From assembly GCF_004519305.1 (NCBI RefSeq), contig NZ_SOZA01000007.1:62001-126000 (forward strand): 64,000 nucleotides of DNA, in the 5' to 3' direction. Below are positions 20,392-31,629 of the stretch, piece by piece (positions within the stretch are counted from its first letter, which is position 1; the number at the start of each line of letters is the position of its first letter). The translations under genes were made by a program, and so were the position numbers. The notes beneath the pieces are model-generated. The model saw only the letters and a list, made by a program, of their open reading frames with translations, did no database searches and was not told the origin of the DNA. The stretch is from Pseudomonas sp. RIT623. GTDB taxonomy: Bacteria > Pseudomonadota > Gammaproteobacteria > Pseudomonadales > Pseudomonadaceae.

Positions 20392-21643
20392 TCGCTAGCA
20401 GCCGGTATAGCCCCCCTGCCAGCAGCAGTGCCGGCAGGGTCGCGCCCAACTGCGGCGCCAGGTTGGCCATCAGGTGATAAGCCACCACCCCTGCCGTCCA
20501 GGCCAGCAGCGCCTGCCAGCGCAGCCCCTCGACCAGCGTCGGCGAACGCCGACGACGCACCACGAAGTGGTCCATCAGCACCACACCGAACAACGGCGCG
20601 AACACCGAACCGATCAGCAGCAGGAAATTCTGATACTGGGCCAACGGCGCCAGCAGGGCGATCAGCGTGCACAGCACGCCGATAGCCAAGGCCAGGTGCT
20701 CGACCTTCATTTTCACCAGCAGGCCAGTGGACACTGCCGCCGAGTGGATATCGGCAAAGGCGTTTTCCGTCTCGTCCAGCAGGATCAGCAGCAATGGAAT
20801 TCCCAGCCCGGCGCCGGCCAGTGCCAGCAGCAGGGCATTTACCTCGCCGCTGGGCGCGAACGCCAAGGTGTAGGCCACGCCCAGGCTCATCAGCCAGGCA
20901 TTGCCGATGAAGAAGCCCAGCGCGGTACCGCCGAACACCCGGCTGGCACGCTGGCCGAAGCGCGAGTAGTCGGCGATCAGCGGCAACCATGACAGCGGCA
21001 TGGCAATCACGATATCAAAGCCCAGGGCCAGGGACAGCGAGCCATCACCCGGGCGGCGCCACAGCGCGGCCAGGTCGGCCTTGGCAAACAGGTTCCAGGT
21101 CAGCCAGACGCAGGCGCCGAGCAACAGCCAGATCCCCCACTTGCGCAGCACCTTGCGCACGAACGCCAGTGGCCCGCTGACCGCCAACAGGGTGGCCAGG
21201 ACGCCGAAGCACAGGGTCCACAGCAGCGTGCTGCTCCAGCCGCTGCCCTCGCCGAACGCGCGTGCGCCCAGCAGGCTCGCGGCATCGCGCATGACGATGA
21301 TCTCGAACGAACCCCAGCCGATCAGTTGCAGCAGATTGAGCACGGCCGGCAGGCGCGCGCCGTGGCTACCGAGCGTGAGGCGCAAGGTCGCCATGGCCGA
21401 CAGGCCGGTATCGCTGCCGATTACCCCCACCGCGGCCAGCAGCAATACCCCCACCGCCGTGCCCAAGGTGATCGCCAGGATCGAGCCCGCCAGGCCCAGG
21501 CCCGGCGCCAGCAGGCCGCCGACCTGCAGGACCATCAGGCCGATACCGAGGGAGAACCACAGCGAGAACAGGTCGCGGGCGCCGAACTGGCGATGGTGGG
21601 TGGGGACGGGGTGGTCGGGGGAGAAGTGGCTAGTTGAAGTCAT
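20360..21643 (-). CDS. cytX: NCS1-family hydroxymethylpyrimidine transporter CytX
   Basis: This 427-residue inner-membrane protein has about twelve hydrophobic segments and the architecture of nucleobase:cation symporter-1 proteins. The gene lies just downstream of thiC on the same strand, which fits CytX, a putative importer of the thiamin pyrimidine HMP. I chose ATG 21643, which starts the hydrophilic N-terminal tail; the frame extends upstream into a REP pair. A general cytosine or purine permease is the main alternative. A 148-base gap with REPs separates it from thiC, so it may share the TPP riboswitch only through read-through. Confidence 0.82.
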   Translation of the reverse strand: MTSTSHFSPDHPVPTHHRQFGARDLFSLWFSLGIGLMVLQVGGLLAPGLGLAGSILAITLGTAVGVLLLAAVGVIGSDTGLSAMATLRLTLGSHGARLPAVLNLLQLIGWGSFEIIVMRDAASLLGARAFGEGSGWSSTLLWTLCFGVLATLLAVSGPLAFVRKVLRKWGIWLLLGACVWLTWNLFAKADLAALWRRPGDGSLSLALGFDIVIAMPLSWLPLIADYSRFGQRASRVFGGTALGFFIGNAWLMSLGVAYTLAFAPSGEVNALLLALAGAGLGIPLLLILLDETENAFADIHSAAVSTGLLVKMKVEHLALAIGVLCTLIALLAPLAQYQNFLLLIGSVFAPLFGVVLMDHFVVRRRRSPTLVEGLRWQALLAWTAGVVAYHLMANLAPQLGATLPALLLAGGLYRLLAISHGRETARA

Positions 21644-21693
21644 GGGGAAGTTCGCCGGAATGTTGGGGGTGGCGTTGGCGAGGACTAGGTCCT

Positions 21694-21781
21694 CGTTTCG
21701 CGGCACAAGGCCGCTCCTACAGGGAGTTGCGGTCTCCTGTAGGAGCGGCCTTGTGCCGCGAAAGGGCCGCAACGCGGCCCC
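21694..21781. repeat. Inverted REP pair plus hairpin between thiC and cytX
   Basis: Two arms of the GCGGCCTTGTGCCGCG family (21694-21723 and 21736-21766) face each other only 12 bases apart. Next to them GGGCCGC, AAC and GCGGCCC form a short stem (21764-21781), 10 bases beyond the thiC stop on the minus strand. It could reduce transcription from thiC into cytX. Confidence 0.88.
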
Positions 21782-21791
21782 CAAGGTCTAC

Positions 21792-23930
<2,139 letters not shown>

Positions 23931-24094
23931 ACATGCGCAGTCTAGACTGGAGTGGTCGGCAAAGCCAAGCGGGTATATCCAGGCGCGATAAATGGCGCAA
24001 GCAGCGGATTGTTGGCGAAAGCGCGTGGCACTACACTGGCCAATCGCTCGATACCCGACAGTACAGTAAATAAATCTCGATCAAGGATTGCCCT
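23931..24094. other. Divergent thiC-tolC control region
   Basis: Together with the riboswitch and leader this makes a gene-free stretch of about 420 bases. A weak promoter candidate for tolC is TTGTTG at 24009 with TACACT at 24032, spaced 17. I see no clear operator. Confidence 0.4.
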
Positions 24095-25528
24095 ATGCTG
24101 CGCAAACTCTCACTGGCGATTGCCGTGTCTTGTGCGACCAACGGAGTGGCGTGGGCAGTGGACACGCCCACGACGGTGAAAACCGACCTGGTCAGCGTCT
24201 ACCAGGAAGCGGTCGACAACAACGCCGACCTGGCGGCCGCCCGCGCCGACTATGGCGCCCGCCGCGAAGTGGTGCCCCAGGCCCGTGCCGGCCTGTTGCC
24301 CAACCTTTCGGCCGGCGCCGAAATGATGAACACCCGCACCAAGCTCGACGAACCGTCGGTCACCTCCAACCGCAGTGGCAATGCCTGGAGCGCCACCCTG
24401 GCCCAACCGATCTTCCGCGCCGACCGCTGGTTCCAGCTACAGGCGGCCGAAGCGGTCAACGAACAAGCCGCGCTGGAGCTGTCGGCCACCGAGCAGAACC
24501 TGATCCTGCAAACCGCCGAGAACTACTTCGCGGTGCTGCGCGCCCAGGACAACCTGGCCTCCACCAAAGCCGAGGAGGCGGCGTTCAAGCGCCAGCTGGA
24601 CCAGTCCAACGAGCGCTTCGACGTCGGCCTCTCGGACAAGACCGATGTGCTGCAATCGCAAGCCAGCTACGATACCGCCCGGGCCAACCGGATCATCGCC
24701 GAGCGCCAGGTGCAAGATGCCTTCGAAGCCTTGATCACCCTGACCAACCGTCAGTACTCGGCGATCCAGGGCGTGGTCCACAGCCTGCCGGTGCAGGTGC
24801 CGATCCCCAACGACGCCAAGGCCTGGGTCGAGACCGCCGGGCGGCAGAACCTCAACCTGCTGGCCACCAACCACGCCGTGGCCGCGGCCGAAGAGACGGT
24901 ACGCCAGCGCAAGGCTGGCCACGCACCGACCCTGGACGCAGTGGCCAAGTACCAGAAAGGCGACAACGACAACCTGGGCTTCACCAACCCCTCGCAGAAC
25001 GGCGTGCGCTATGGCGGTGACGTCGAGCAGACCAGCGTCGGCCTGCAGTTGAATATCCCGATCTACAGCGGCGGCCTGACCAGCTCCCAGGTGCGCGAGG
25101 CTTACTCGCGGCTGACCCAGAGCGAGCAGCAACGCGAGAGCCTGCGCCGCCAGGTGGTGGAGAACACGCGCAACCTGCACCGCGCGGTGAACACCGATGT
25201 CGAACAGGTGCAGGCGCGCAAGCAGTCGATCATCTCCAACCAGAGCGCGTTGGAGGCCACCGAGATCGGCTACCAGGTCGGCACCCGCAACATCGTCGAC
25301 GTGCTGGATGCACAGCGCCAGCTGTACACCTCGGTGCGTGACTACAACAACAGCCGCTACGACTACATCCTCGACAACCTGCGCCTCAAGCAGGCCGCCG
25401 GCACCCTGAGCCCGCAGGACCTGCAGGACCTGGGCCGGTACCTGAAGGCTGACTACAACCCGGACAAGGATTTCCTGCCGCCGGACCTGGCAGCTGCGGC
25501 AGCGAAGAACTTCGAGCGCAGGCCTTGA
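24095..25528 (+). CDS. tolC: TolC-family outer-membrane channel
   Basis: The 477-residue protein has a signal peptide (cleavage probable after AVSCATNGVAWA) and the two repeated coiled-coil/beta-strand halves of the TolC family, rich in Ala, Gln and Asn. It should form the trimeric outer-membrane exit duct for type I secretion and RND or MFS efflux. Typical family features include DLVSVYQEAVDNN at the start and GTRNIVDVLDAQRQLY near residue 400. The nearby nudF-parE unit and the divergent position match the enterobacterial tolC neighbourhood, here separated by cytX and thiC. Confidence 0.93.
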   Translation: MLRKLSLAIAVSCATNGVAWAVDTPTTVKTDLVSVYQEAVDNNADLAAARADYGARREVVPQARAGLLPNLSAGAEMMNTRTKLDEPSVTSNRSGNAWSATLAQPIFRADRWFQLQAAEAVNEQAALELSATEQNLILQTAENYFAVLRAQDNLASTKAEEAAFKRQLDQSNERFDVGLSDKTDVLQSQASYDTARANRIIAERQVQDAFEALITLTNRQYSAIQGVVHSLPVQVPIPNDAKAWVETAGRQNLNLLATNHAVAAAEETVRQRKAGHAPTLDAVAKYQKGDNDNLGFTNPSQNGVRYGGDVEQTSVGLQLNIPIYSGGLTSSQVREAYSRLTQSEQQRESLRRQVVENTRNLHRAVNTDVEQVQARKQSIISNQSALEATEIGYQVGTRNIVDVLDAQRQLYTSVRDYNNSRYDYILDNLRLKQAAGTLSPQDLQDLGRYLKADYNPDKDFLPPDLAAAAAKNFERRP

Positions 25529-25549
25529 GCCAAGGAAACACGCGGGCGG

Positions 25550-25682
25550 TGTAGGAGCGGCCTTGTGTCGCGAAAGGGCCGCACAGCGGCCCCGGCGATC
25601 CTGCGGGAGTGCGCAGATCCTGGGGGCGCTTCGCCCCCCTATCCGACCGGCCCGACGCCTCGGCAAGGCCGCGCCTACAGGG
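25550..25682. repeat. REP element with a degenerate second arm
   Basis: 25550-25578 is a full GCGGCCTTGTGTCGCG-type arm. A weak inverse arm (GGCAAGGCCGCGCCTACAGGG) lies at 25663-25682. Between them GGGGGCG, CTT and CGCCCCC form a stem at 25622-25638. It lies between the convergent tolC and waaA genes. Confidence 0.75.
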
Positions 25683-25700
25683 ATCGCAGCATTTCACAGA

Positions 25701-26972
25701 TCAGCGGATCAACGCAGCCAAGCCATCCAGCAACCGCTGCAACGCCCCCTGGTTGGCCTGCATCACCGCCCTGCCCGCCTCACCCATGCGTCGGGCATCC
25801 TGCGGCAGCTCGATCAAGCGGCGCACCGCGCCAGCCAAACCCTCGGCATCGTCCACCTGCTGCAACGCCCCGGCCTCGCGCAACATGGCGCTGATCTCGA
25901 GGAAGTTGAACACGTGCGGCCCCATGATCACCGGCAATGCCAGCGCCGCCGGCTCCAGCGGGTTGTGCCCGCCGGTAGGCACCAGGCTGCCGCCGACGAA
26001 GGCAATATCGGCCAAGGCATACAGGAACAGCAGTTCACCCATGGTGTCGCCCATCAGTACCTGGGTGCCGGCCTCGACCGCCGCGCCGCCCGAGCGGCGC
26101 ACCGTGGCGAACTGCCCGGCGCACAACCCATGCACGGCATCGAACCGCTCGGGGTGTCGCGGCACCAGGATCAACAACGCGTCGCTGTGCACCTTGAGCA
26201 GTTCACGGTGGGCCTCGAGAATCAGCGCATCTTCGCCTTCATGGGTACTGGCGGCGATCCACACCGGGCGCTGCGTGGCGCCCCACTGCCCGCGCAGCGC
26301 CTGGGCGCGGGGCAACAATTGCTCGTCGATCTTCAGGTCGAACTTGATCGAGCCGGTCACCTGCACGCACGCAGGACGCGCGCCCAGGTCGCGGAAGCGC
26401 TGCGCCTCGGTCTCTGTCTGCACGGCGATCAGGCTCATCTGCTCGAGCATCGGCCGGGTCAGACCGGCGAAGCGGGCATAGCCACGGGCCGAGCGCGCGG
26501 ACAGCCGCGCATTGGCCAACGCCACCGGGATGCCGCGCCTGGCGCACTGGTGGATATGATTGGGCCACAGCTCGGTCTCCATGATGACCCCCAGCCGCGG
26601 GCGCACATGGTCGAGAAAGCGCCCGGCCGCCCAGGGCAGGTCGTACGGCAAGTAGCAATGCTGTACCCGCGGCTCGCCTTCGAACATCGCGCGGATGCGC
26701 TCGGAGCCGGTCGGCGTCATGCAGGTGAGGGTGATCGGCATATCCGGGTACTGCTTGAGCAGGGCGCGGACCATTGGCGCGGCGGCGATGCTTTCGCCCA
26801 CCGACACCGCATGCACCCAGATCCCCCCCTGGCGCAGCGCCGGCAGCCGACAGGCGAAGCGTTCGCCGATGCGCTGGCGGTAGGCTGGCGCCTTGCGTCC
26901 GCGCAGGAACAGGCGCAGCGCGACCAGCGGCAGGCCCAGGTGAAATAGCAAGGTATAGAGAGTTCTGTTCAT
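25701..26972 (-). CDS. waaA: 3-deoxy-D-manno-octulosonic acid (Kdo) transferase
   Basis: WaaA (KdtA) adds Kdo residues from CMP-Kdo to lipid IVA, starting the lipopolysaccharide inner core at the cytoplasmic face of the inner membrane. The 423-residue GT30 protein has a short N-terminal membrane anchor, the donor-fold motif WVHAVSVGES near residue 52 with the catalytic Glu, and the C-terminal nucleotide-binding motif with GGSLVPTGGHNPLEPAA. I chose ATG 26972 since it starts the MNRTLYTLLFHL anchor. It is convergent with tolC. Confidence 0.95.
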   Translation of the reverse strand: MNRTLYTLLFHLGLPLVALRLFLRGRKAPAYRQRIGERFACRLPALRQGGIWVHAVSVGESIAAAPMVRALLKQYPDMPITLTCMTPTGSERIRAMFEGEPRVQHCYLPYDLPWAAGRFLDHVRPRLGVIMETELWPNHIHQCARRGIPVALANARLSARSARGYARFAGLTRPMLEQMSLIAVQTETEAQRFRDLGARPACVQVTGSIKFDLKIDEQLLPRAQALRGQWGATQRPVWIAASTHEGEDALILEAHRELLKVHSDALLILVPRHPERFDAVHGLCAGQFATVRRSGGAAVEAGTQVLMGDTMGELLFLYALADIAFVGGSLVPTGGHNPLEPAALALPVIMGPHVFNFLEISAMLREAGALQQVDDAEGLAGAVRRLIELPQDARRMGEAGRAVMQANQGALQRLLDGLAALIR

Positions 26973-27024
26973 GGCGGCGGAGTTTACTAGGAAGCGCGGC
27001 AAAAGGCCTGCACCCAGTCAAGCC

Positions 27025-27915
27025 TCAACCGATCGCCCGCAGGTGCACGGCGAAGCGTTCGGCCAACCATTGCGCCGCCGGGCCCAAGGGTTCGTCGCGG
27101 CGCCAGGCCAGCTCCACCACCAGCGCTGGCGGGCGCCACTCGCTGTCGAGCTCGACCATCTGCGTCTGGTAGGTGGGGTACTGCACCACATGGCGCGGCA
27201 GCCAGGCCCAACCCAGGCCACGCATCAGCAATTCGGCCATGGCGTAGAAACTGTCGCAACGCCAGACTTGCGGGCTGATCGCCTCGCCGCCAGGGTAACC
27301 GCTCTGCTGCGGGGTAATCAGCAGTTGCCGGTGGCGCGCCAGTTGCTGGCGAGTGACCTTGGCCAGGTGCGCCAACGGATGATCGATGGCGCAGACCGTG
27401 ACCATCTCGACGCTGCCCAGGGCCCGTCGCTCCAACGAGGCCGGTATGCTTTCGTGGTGGAAAAACAGCCCCAGGTCGGCGCGCCGCTCCACCAGCTTGC
27501 GCGCCACATCGCCCTGGGCGCCGCTGGCCAGTTGCACTTCCAGGTACGGATAGCGGGCGGCGAGTTCATCCAGACTGTCGATCACCGGTTGGTAAGGCAT
27601 GGCCTCGTCCTGAGCCACCCGCAGCAACGCCTCCTGCCCCCGCATCAATGCCAGCGCGCGACCGTCGAGGCGCTCGCACTGGCGCAGCAGCTCGCGAGCA
27701 TCCTCGAGCAGCGCGGCGCCGCGCTCGGTCAAGCGTGGCTGGCGGCCGCTGCTGCGCTCGAACAGGGTCACGCCCAGGTCGGCCTCGAGCAGCGCGATGG
27801 CAGTGCTCACCGCCGACTGCGCCTTGTGTTGCTCGCGGGCCACGGCGGAGAACGAACGCAGCTCGGCGGTGCGCACGAATAGACGAAGCTGCTCCAGGTT
27901 CCACTGCTCAGGCAT
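27025..27915 (-). CDS. LysR-family transcriptional regulator
   Basis: The 296-residue protein has the LysR winged helix-turn-helix at about 6-65 (LRLFVRTAELRSFSAVAREQ, then AVSTAIALLEADLGVTLFER) and an effector-binding domain after about residue 90. It is divergent from the SMR transporter gene across 89 bases that carry a T-N11-A palindrome, the classical LysR site. It therefore probably regulates that transporter and itself. Effector unknown. Confidence 0.92.
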   Translation of the reverse strand: MPEQWNLEQLRLFVRTAELRSFSAVAREQHKAQSAVSTAIALLEADLGVTLFERSSGRQPRLTERGAALLEDARELLRQCERLDGRALALMRGQEALLRVAQDEAMPYQPVIDSLDELAARYPYLEVQLASGAQGDVARKLVERRADLGLFFHHESIPASLERRALGSVEMVTVCAIDHPLAHLAKVTRQQLARHRQLLITPQQSGYPGGEAISPQVWRCDSFYAMAELLMRGLGWAWLPRHVVQYPTYQTQMVELDSEWRPPALVVELAWRRDEPLGPAAQWLAERFAVHLRAIG

Positions 27916-27920
27916 GGCGA

Positions 27921-27941
27921 CCTATCTCCAAAACAGATAGG
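27921..27941. promoter_or_regulatory. LysR-type operator between the LysR and SMR genes
   Basis: CCTATCT, seven bases and AGATAGG form a perfect inverted repeat that contains a T-N11-A core. It lies 6 bases before the LysR start and 64 bases before the SMR start, as expected of an autoregulated divergent pair. Confidence 0.6.
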
Positions 27942-28004
27942 AAATGACTTTACCGCATCCAGGGATTCCCTAGAATGCCCATCCAGCAACGGAGGACCCG
28001 CACC

Positions 28005-28337
28005 ATGAACGCCTACACCTATCTCGCCATCGCCATCTGCGCCGAAGTCATCGCCACCGCGTCCATGAAGGCTGTAAAAGGCCTGAGCACGCCACTGCCG
28101 TTGTTGCTGATGGTGTGCGGCTATGGCGTGGCGTTCTGGATGTTGACCCTGGTGGTGCGCAGCATTCCGGTGGGCATCGCCTATGCCATCTGGTCGGGCC
28201 TGGGGATCGTGCTGATCAGCGTGGCGGCGCTGGTGATCTACGGGCAAAAGCTGGATATACCGGCGATGCTGGGCATGGCCATGATCGTCGGCGGCGTGGT
28301 GGTGATCCAGGTGTTCTCCAACACCGCGGGGCATTGA
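28005..28337 (+). CDS. Small multidrug resistance (SMR) family transporter
   Basis: The 110-residue protein has four membrane helices and the SMR hallmark glutamate in the first helix (Glu14 in AICAEVIATASMK). The second and fourth helices carry the family's aromatic and glycine pattern (AYAIWSGLGIV). SMR proteins work as dual-topology dimers that exchange protons for cations such as quaternary ammonium compounds, or guanidinium. I chose ATG 28005, with GGAGGA upstream. EmrE/SugE subtype cannot be decided safely by eye. Confidence 0.92.
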   Translation: MNAYTYLAIAICAEVIATASMKAVKGLSTPLPLLLMVCGYGVAFWMLTLVVRSIPVGIAYAIWSGLGIVLISVAALVIYGQKLDIPAMLGMAMIVGGVVVIQVFSNTAGH

Positions 28338-28443
28338 TGCTCCCCTGAGGATTATGCGGCCGCTTTGCAGCCCCAGGATCGCAAAGCCCACGCCGGCCCG
28401 ACGCTGTATACTGCGCACCTGTCCCAGCTTTCGAGGTGCCCGC

Positions 28444-29619
28444 ATGCCATCTGCCATTTCCACTGACGTGCTGATCGTCGGCGCCGGGGTCGCAGGCCTC
28501 TGGCTCAACGCCCGCCTGCGCGGCCAGGGCTACTCGACGGTGCTGGTGGAACGCGCCAGCCTTGGCGGCGAACAGACCATCAAATCCCAGGGCATCATCC
28601 ACGGCGGCACCAAGTACGCCCTGCACGGCGCCCTGACCGGCGCCTCCGAGGCCATCGCCGACATGCCGCGGCGCTGGCGCGAAGCGCTGGCCGGCAACGG
28701 CGAGCTGGACCTGAGCGGCACCCGCCTGCTGTCCGAGGCCCATTACCTCTGGTCCCCCGGCACCCTGGCCGGCAACCTCAGCAGTTTCTTCGCCAGCAAG
28801 GCCGTGCGCGGCCGGGTCGACCAGGTCAAGGGCGAGCAACTGCCGCCGGCCCTGCAAGACCGCGCGTTCAAGGGCAAGGTCTACCGCCTGGCCGAACTGG
28901 TCATCGACGTACCCAGCTTGCTGGCCAACCTCGCGCAACTGGCGGGTGACAGCCTGCTGGCCGGCGAGCGAATCGAACCCCTGCGCGACGGCGATGAGCT
29001 GGTCGGGCTGACCGTCGATGGCCGCGAGATTCGCGCGCAACGCATCGTCCTCAGCGCCGGTGGCGGCACCGAAGCACTGCTGCGCGCCCTCGGCCTCAGC
29101 CAGCCAGCCATGCAGCGCCGGCCGCTGCACATGGTCCTGGCCAAGGGCCCAAACCTCAAGCCGTTGTACGCCCACTGCCTCGGTGGCGGGCCCAAGCCGC
29201 GCATCACCGTGACTACCCACCCGGCGGCCGACGGCCAGTGGGTGTGGTACCTCGGTGGCGACCTGGCCGAGGCCGATGGCGTGGCCCGCGAGCCTGCCGC
29301 GCAGATCGCCGCGGCACAAAAGGAAGTCGCCAGCCTGATGCCTTGGGTCGATCAAAGCCAGATGCGCTGGGCAACCCTGCGTATCGACCGCGCCGAGCCC
29401 GCGCAATCGGGCCTGGTGCGCCCGGACAACGCCTTCCTCGCCGAGCAGCAGCGCCTGCTGGTGGGCTGGCCGACCAAGCTGGCCCTGGCGCCGGACTTCG
29501 CCGACCGCGTAATGGCCAGCTTCGAACGCGATGGCATCCGCCCAGCCGCTCAGGCAGAGCTCGCCGACCTGCCCCGCCCGGCGCTGGGCGTGCCGGCCTG
29601 GGAGCAACTGCTGCCATGA
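28444..29619 (+). CDS. FAD-dependent oxidoreductase (DAO/GlpD-like)
   Basis: The 391-residue protein starts with the FAD-binding Rossmann motif VLIVGAGVAGLW near residue 9 and continues with a D-amino-acid-oxidase/glycerol-3-phosphate-dehydrogenase-like fold (GGTKYALHGAL). I chose ATG 28444, with GAGGTG upstream. Its stop overlaps the start of the aldo-keto reductase gene (ATGA), so the two are translated together and may act in one sugar or polyol step. Substrate unknown. Confidence 0.85.
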   Translation: MPSAISTDVLIVGAGVAGLWLNARLRGQGYSTVLVERASLGGEQTIKSQGIIHGGTKYALHGALTGASEAIADMPRRWREALAGNGELDLSGTRLLSEAHYLWSPGTLAGNLSSFFASKAVRGRVDQVKGEQLPPALQDRAFKGKVYRLAELVIDVPSLLANLAQLAGDSLLAGERIEPLRDGDELVGLTVDGREIRAQRIVLSAGGGTEALLRALGLSQPAMQRRPLHMVLAKGPNLKPLYAHCLGGGPKPRITVTTHPAADGQWVWYLGGDLAEADGVAREPAAQIAAAQKEVASLMPWVDQSQMRWATLRIDRAEPAQSGLVRPDNAFLAEQQRLLVGWPTKLALAPDFADRVMASFERDGIRPAAQAELADLPRPALGVPAWEQLLP

Positions 29620-30428
29620 GTCTGCCAACCCTGCACAATCATCACCGCCCGCTGGGCAGCACCGGCCTGCGGGTTTCGCCATTGGGCCTGGGCACAGTCA
29701 AGCTTGGCCGCGACCAGGGGGTGAAATACCCCAACGGCTTCACCATCCCCGATGACGATACCGCCCGCCTGCTGCTGGCCCAGGCCCGCGAGCTGGGCAT
29801 AAACCTGATCGACACCGCACCCGCCTATGGTCGCAGTGAGGAACGCCTCGGCCCATTGCTGCGCGGCCAGCGCGAGCAGTGGGTGATCGTCAGCAAGGTC
29901 GGCGAAGAGTTCGACGCCGGCCAGTCGCACTTCGACTTCAGCGCCGCCCATACCCGCCGGTCGGTGGAACGCAGCCTCAAGCGCCTGGAAACCGACCGTA
30001 TCGAACTGGTACTGGTGCACTCCGACGGCAACGACCTGGCCATCCTCGAGCAGCAGGGCGTGTATGAAACCCTGGCGGCGCTCAAGCAGGAAGGCAAGAT
30101 CCTCGGCTATGGGCTGTCCGGCAAGACCGTCGCTGGCGGCCTGAAAGCCCTGGAGCAAGGTGATTGCGCCATGGTCACCTACAACCTCAACGAGCAGGCG
30201 GAACGCCCGGTGCTCGACTACGCTGCCGAACACGGCAAGGCCATCCTGGTGAAGAAGGCACTCGCCAGCGGGCATATCTGCCTGGCCCCCGGGGTCGACC
30301 CGGTGCAGGCCAGTTTCGAGTTGCTGTTTGCCCACCCCGGCGTGAGCAGTGCCATCGTCGGCACTATCAATCCGCTGCACCTGGCCCATAACGTGGCCAC
30401 CGTCGCCCGCATTCTCGGCCGGCCCTGA
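29616..30428 (+). CDS. Aldo/keto reductase
   Basis: The 270-residue NAD(P)H-dependent TIM-barrel protein has the tetrad of the family: Asp and Tyr in DTAPAYGRSEE near residue 62, Lys in VSKVG and His in LVLVHSDG. Length is slightly below the usual 280-330. It begins within the stop of the flavoprotein gene and probably works on a product or substrate of that enzyme. D-threo-aldose or L-fucose dehydrogenase-type activity is possible but not shown. Confidence 0.88.
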   Translation: MSLPTLHNHHRPLGSTGLRVSPLGLGTVKLGRDQGVKYPNGFTIPDDDTARLLLAQARELGINLIDTAPAYGRSEERLGPLLRGQREQWVIVSKVGEEFDAGQSHFDFSAAHTRRSVERSLKRLETDRIELVLVHSDGNDLAILEQQGVYETLAALKQEGKILGYGLSGKTVAGGLKALEQGDCAMVTYNLNEQAERPVLDYAAEHGKAILVKKALASGHICLAPGVDPVQASFELLFAHPGVSSAIVGTINPLHLAHNVATVARILGRP

Positions 30429-30464
30429 GCCGCCCGGGCCGGAGTCAACGCAAGGAGGAGCCTC

Positions 30465-31418
30465 GTGCCGCGCACGCTGATCCGCAAGAATCCGAGCAAT
30501 TTCAAGACCCTGCCGCTGCATGTTGAAGCCAGCCCCGAGGGCCTGAGCTACCAGAGCATCGGCATGCCGCTGAACTTCGCCCAGACCCTGCAGCGGCGCA
30601 AGGCCATCCAGCTGGCCGACTCGCAGCGCTTCGTGGTCGAGCTGGCCAACCTCGGCGTGTCGGTGCGCCTGACCTTGCACTGGCAAGGCCGCGACTACTG
30701 GGTACTGGTGCGCCAGCGCCGCCAGGACCGCGGCGACGTGGTGCTCAAGCTGATCTCCGGCTACGTGCCCGCCCACGAGTTGAATCTACCGCTGCACACC
30801 GCCATCCAGGAAGTCGCCGAGGAGTGCCTGCTGGAAACCCCGGAGGGCTGGCTGGGCGGGCGCTTCAACGACACCTGGCTGCCAGCGCCCTACGCTGCCG
30901 CCCTGCATTACCGCGAAGCCCTGCCCTTCGTGCTGACGCCCGAATCCGGTGCCGCTCGCCCGGTGCACTGCGCCAACCTGATGCTATTGGAACGGCCGCG
31001 GGCCTATGTCCACCTGCCCACCGCATCGCTGCAACTGATCTACGACCTGCGCCTGCAAGTGCCACGCGAGGCCAAGGGGCTGAGCCTGTTCCATGTCGAC
31101 GAACGGCTCGAAGGCGATCAATTGGTGGCGCGGCTCAACCGCAAGCGGCCGGATCTCTACCTGATGCCGCTGCAAGAAGGTCAACCGCTGGCTGAGCTGT
31201 ACACCCTGAAGAAAGACCAGTTGATACAGGCGAGCACGCGCGGCCTGTGGCTGGCCGAGAGCTTTGCGCAGCAGGAGGGCTGGGTGGTGCGGGATGAACG
31301 GGTACGCTGGAAGGATTGGCTGAAACTGCAGGGCCTGGTGGAGCGCAAGCGCGAACCGGCGTCGCACCTGGAGCGCTTCAGCGAAAAGGCCAAAAAACTG
31401 CTCGCCCGCGTCCTGTAG
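30465..31418 (+). CDS. Conserved protein of unknown function, possible degenerate Nudix fold
   Basis: The 317-residue cytoplasmic protein has no signal peptide and no membrane segment. The GTG start at 30465 has a perfect AAGGAGG seven bases upstream. A short segment HTAIQEVAEECLLET near residue 110 resembles half of a Nudix box (REXXEEXG), but the leading Gly and Glu are missing. Related proteins are sometimes annotated as metal ABC transporter ATPases; I see no Walker A or ABC signature that would support this. It follows the aldo-keto reductase by 36 bases and could belong to that unit. Function unknown. Confidence 0.75.
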   Translation: MPRTLIRKNPSNFKTLPLHVEASPEGLSYQSIGMPLNFAQTLQRRKAIQLADSQRFVVELANLGVSVRLTLHWQGRDYWVLVRQRRQDRGDVVLKLISGYVPAHELNLPLHTAIQEVAEECLLETPEGWLGGRFNDTWLPAPYAAALHYREALPFVLTPESGAARPVHCANLMLLERPRAYVHLPTASLQLIYDLRLQVPREAKGLSLFHVDERLEGDQLVARLNRKRPDLYLMPLQEGQPLAELYTLKKDQLIQASTRGLWLAESFAQQEGWVVRDERVRWKDWLKLQGLVERKREPASHLERFSEKAKKLLARVL

Positions 31419-31590
31419 GCGCCGGCATTGCTGGCGAATACCGCAGCGCCTGGTTCGCCAGCAAGGCTGCCTCCTACGGGTGATGGATGCTGTAGGAGCC
31501 GGCTTGCCGGCGAACACCGCAGCGCCTGGGTCGCCAGCAAGGCTGGCTCCTACGGGCGATGGATGCTGTAGGAGCCGGCTTGCCGACGAA
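31413..31590. repeat. Array of five REP arms with 76-base periodicity
   Basis: CCGGCTTGCCGG-family arms occur at about 31413, 31454, 31490, 31530 and 31566 in alternating orientation. The block from 31441 repeats at 31517 with only a few changes, so a REPIN unit has been tandemly duplicated with a 76-base period. It fills the space between the unknown gene and hldE. Confidence 0.88.
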
Positions 31591-31629
31591 CACCAGCACA
31601 GCCGGTGCCAGGCACCACGCTGATCCGCC

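Noticed and set aside
31413..31590. Regular repeats that might be a CRISPR array
   Set aside because: The repeats are palindromic REP arms in alternating orientation, with no unique spacers of even length and no cas genes.
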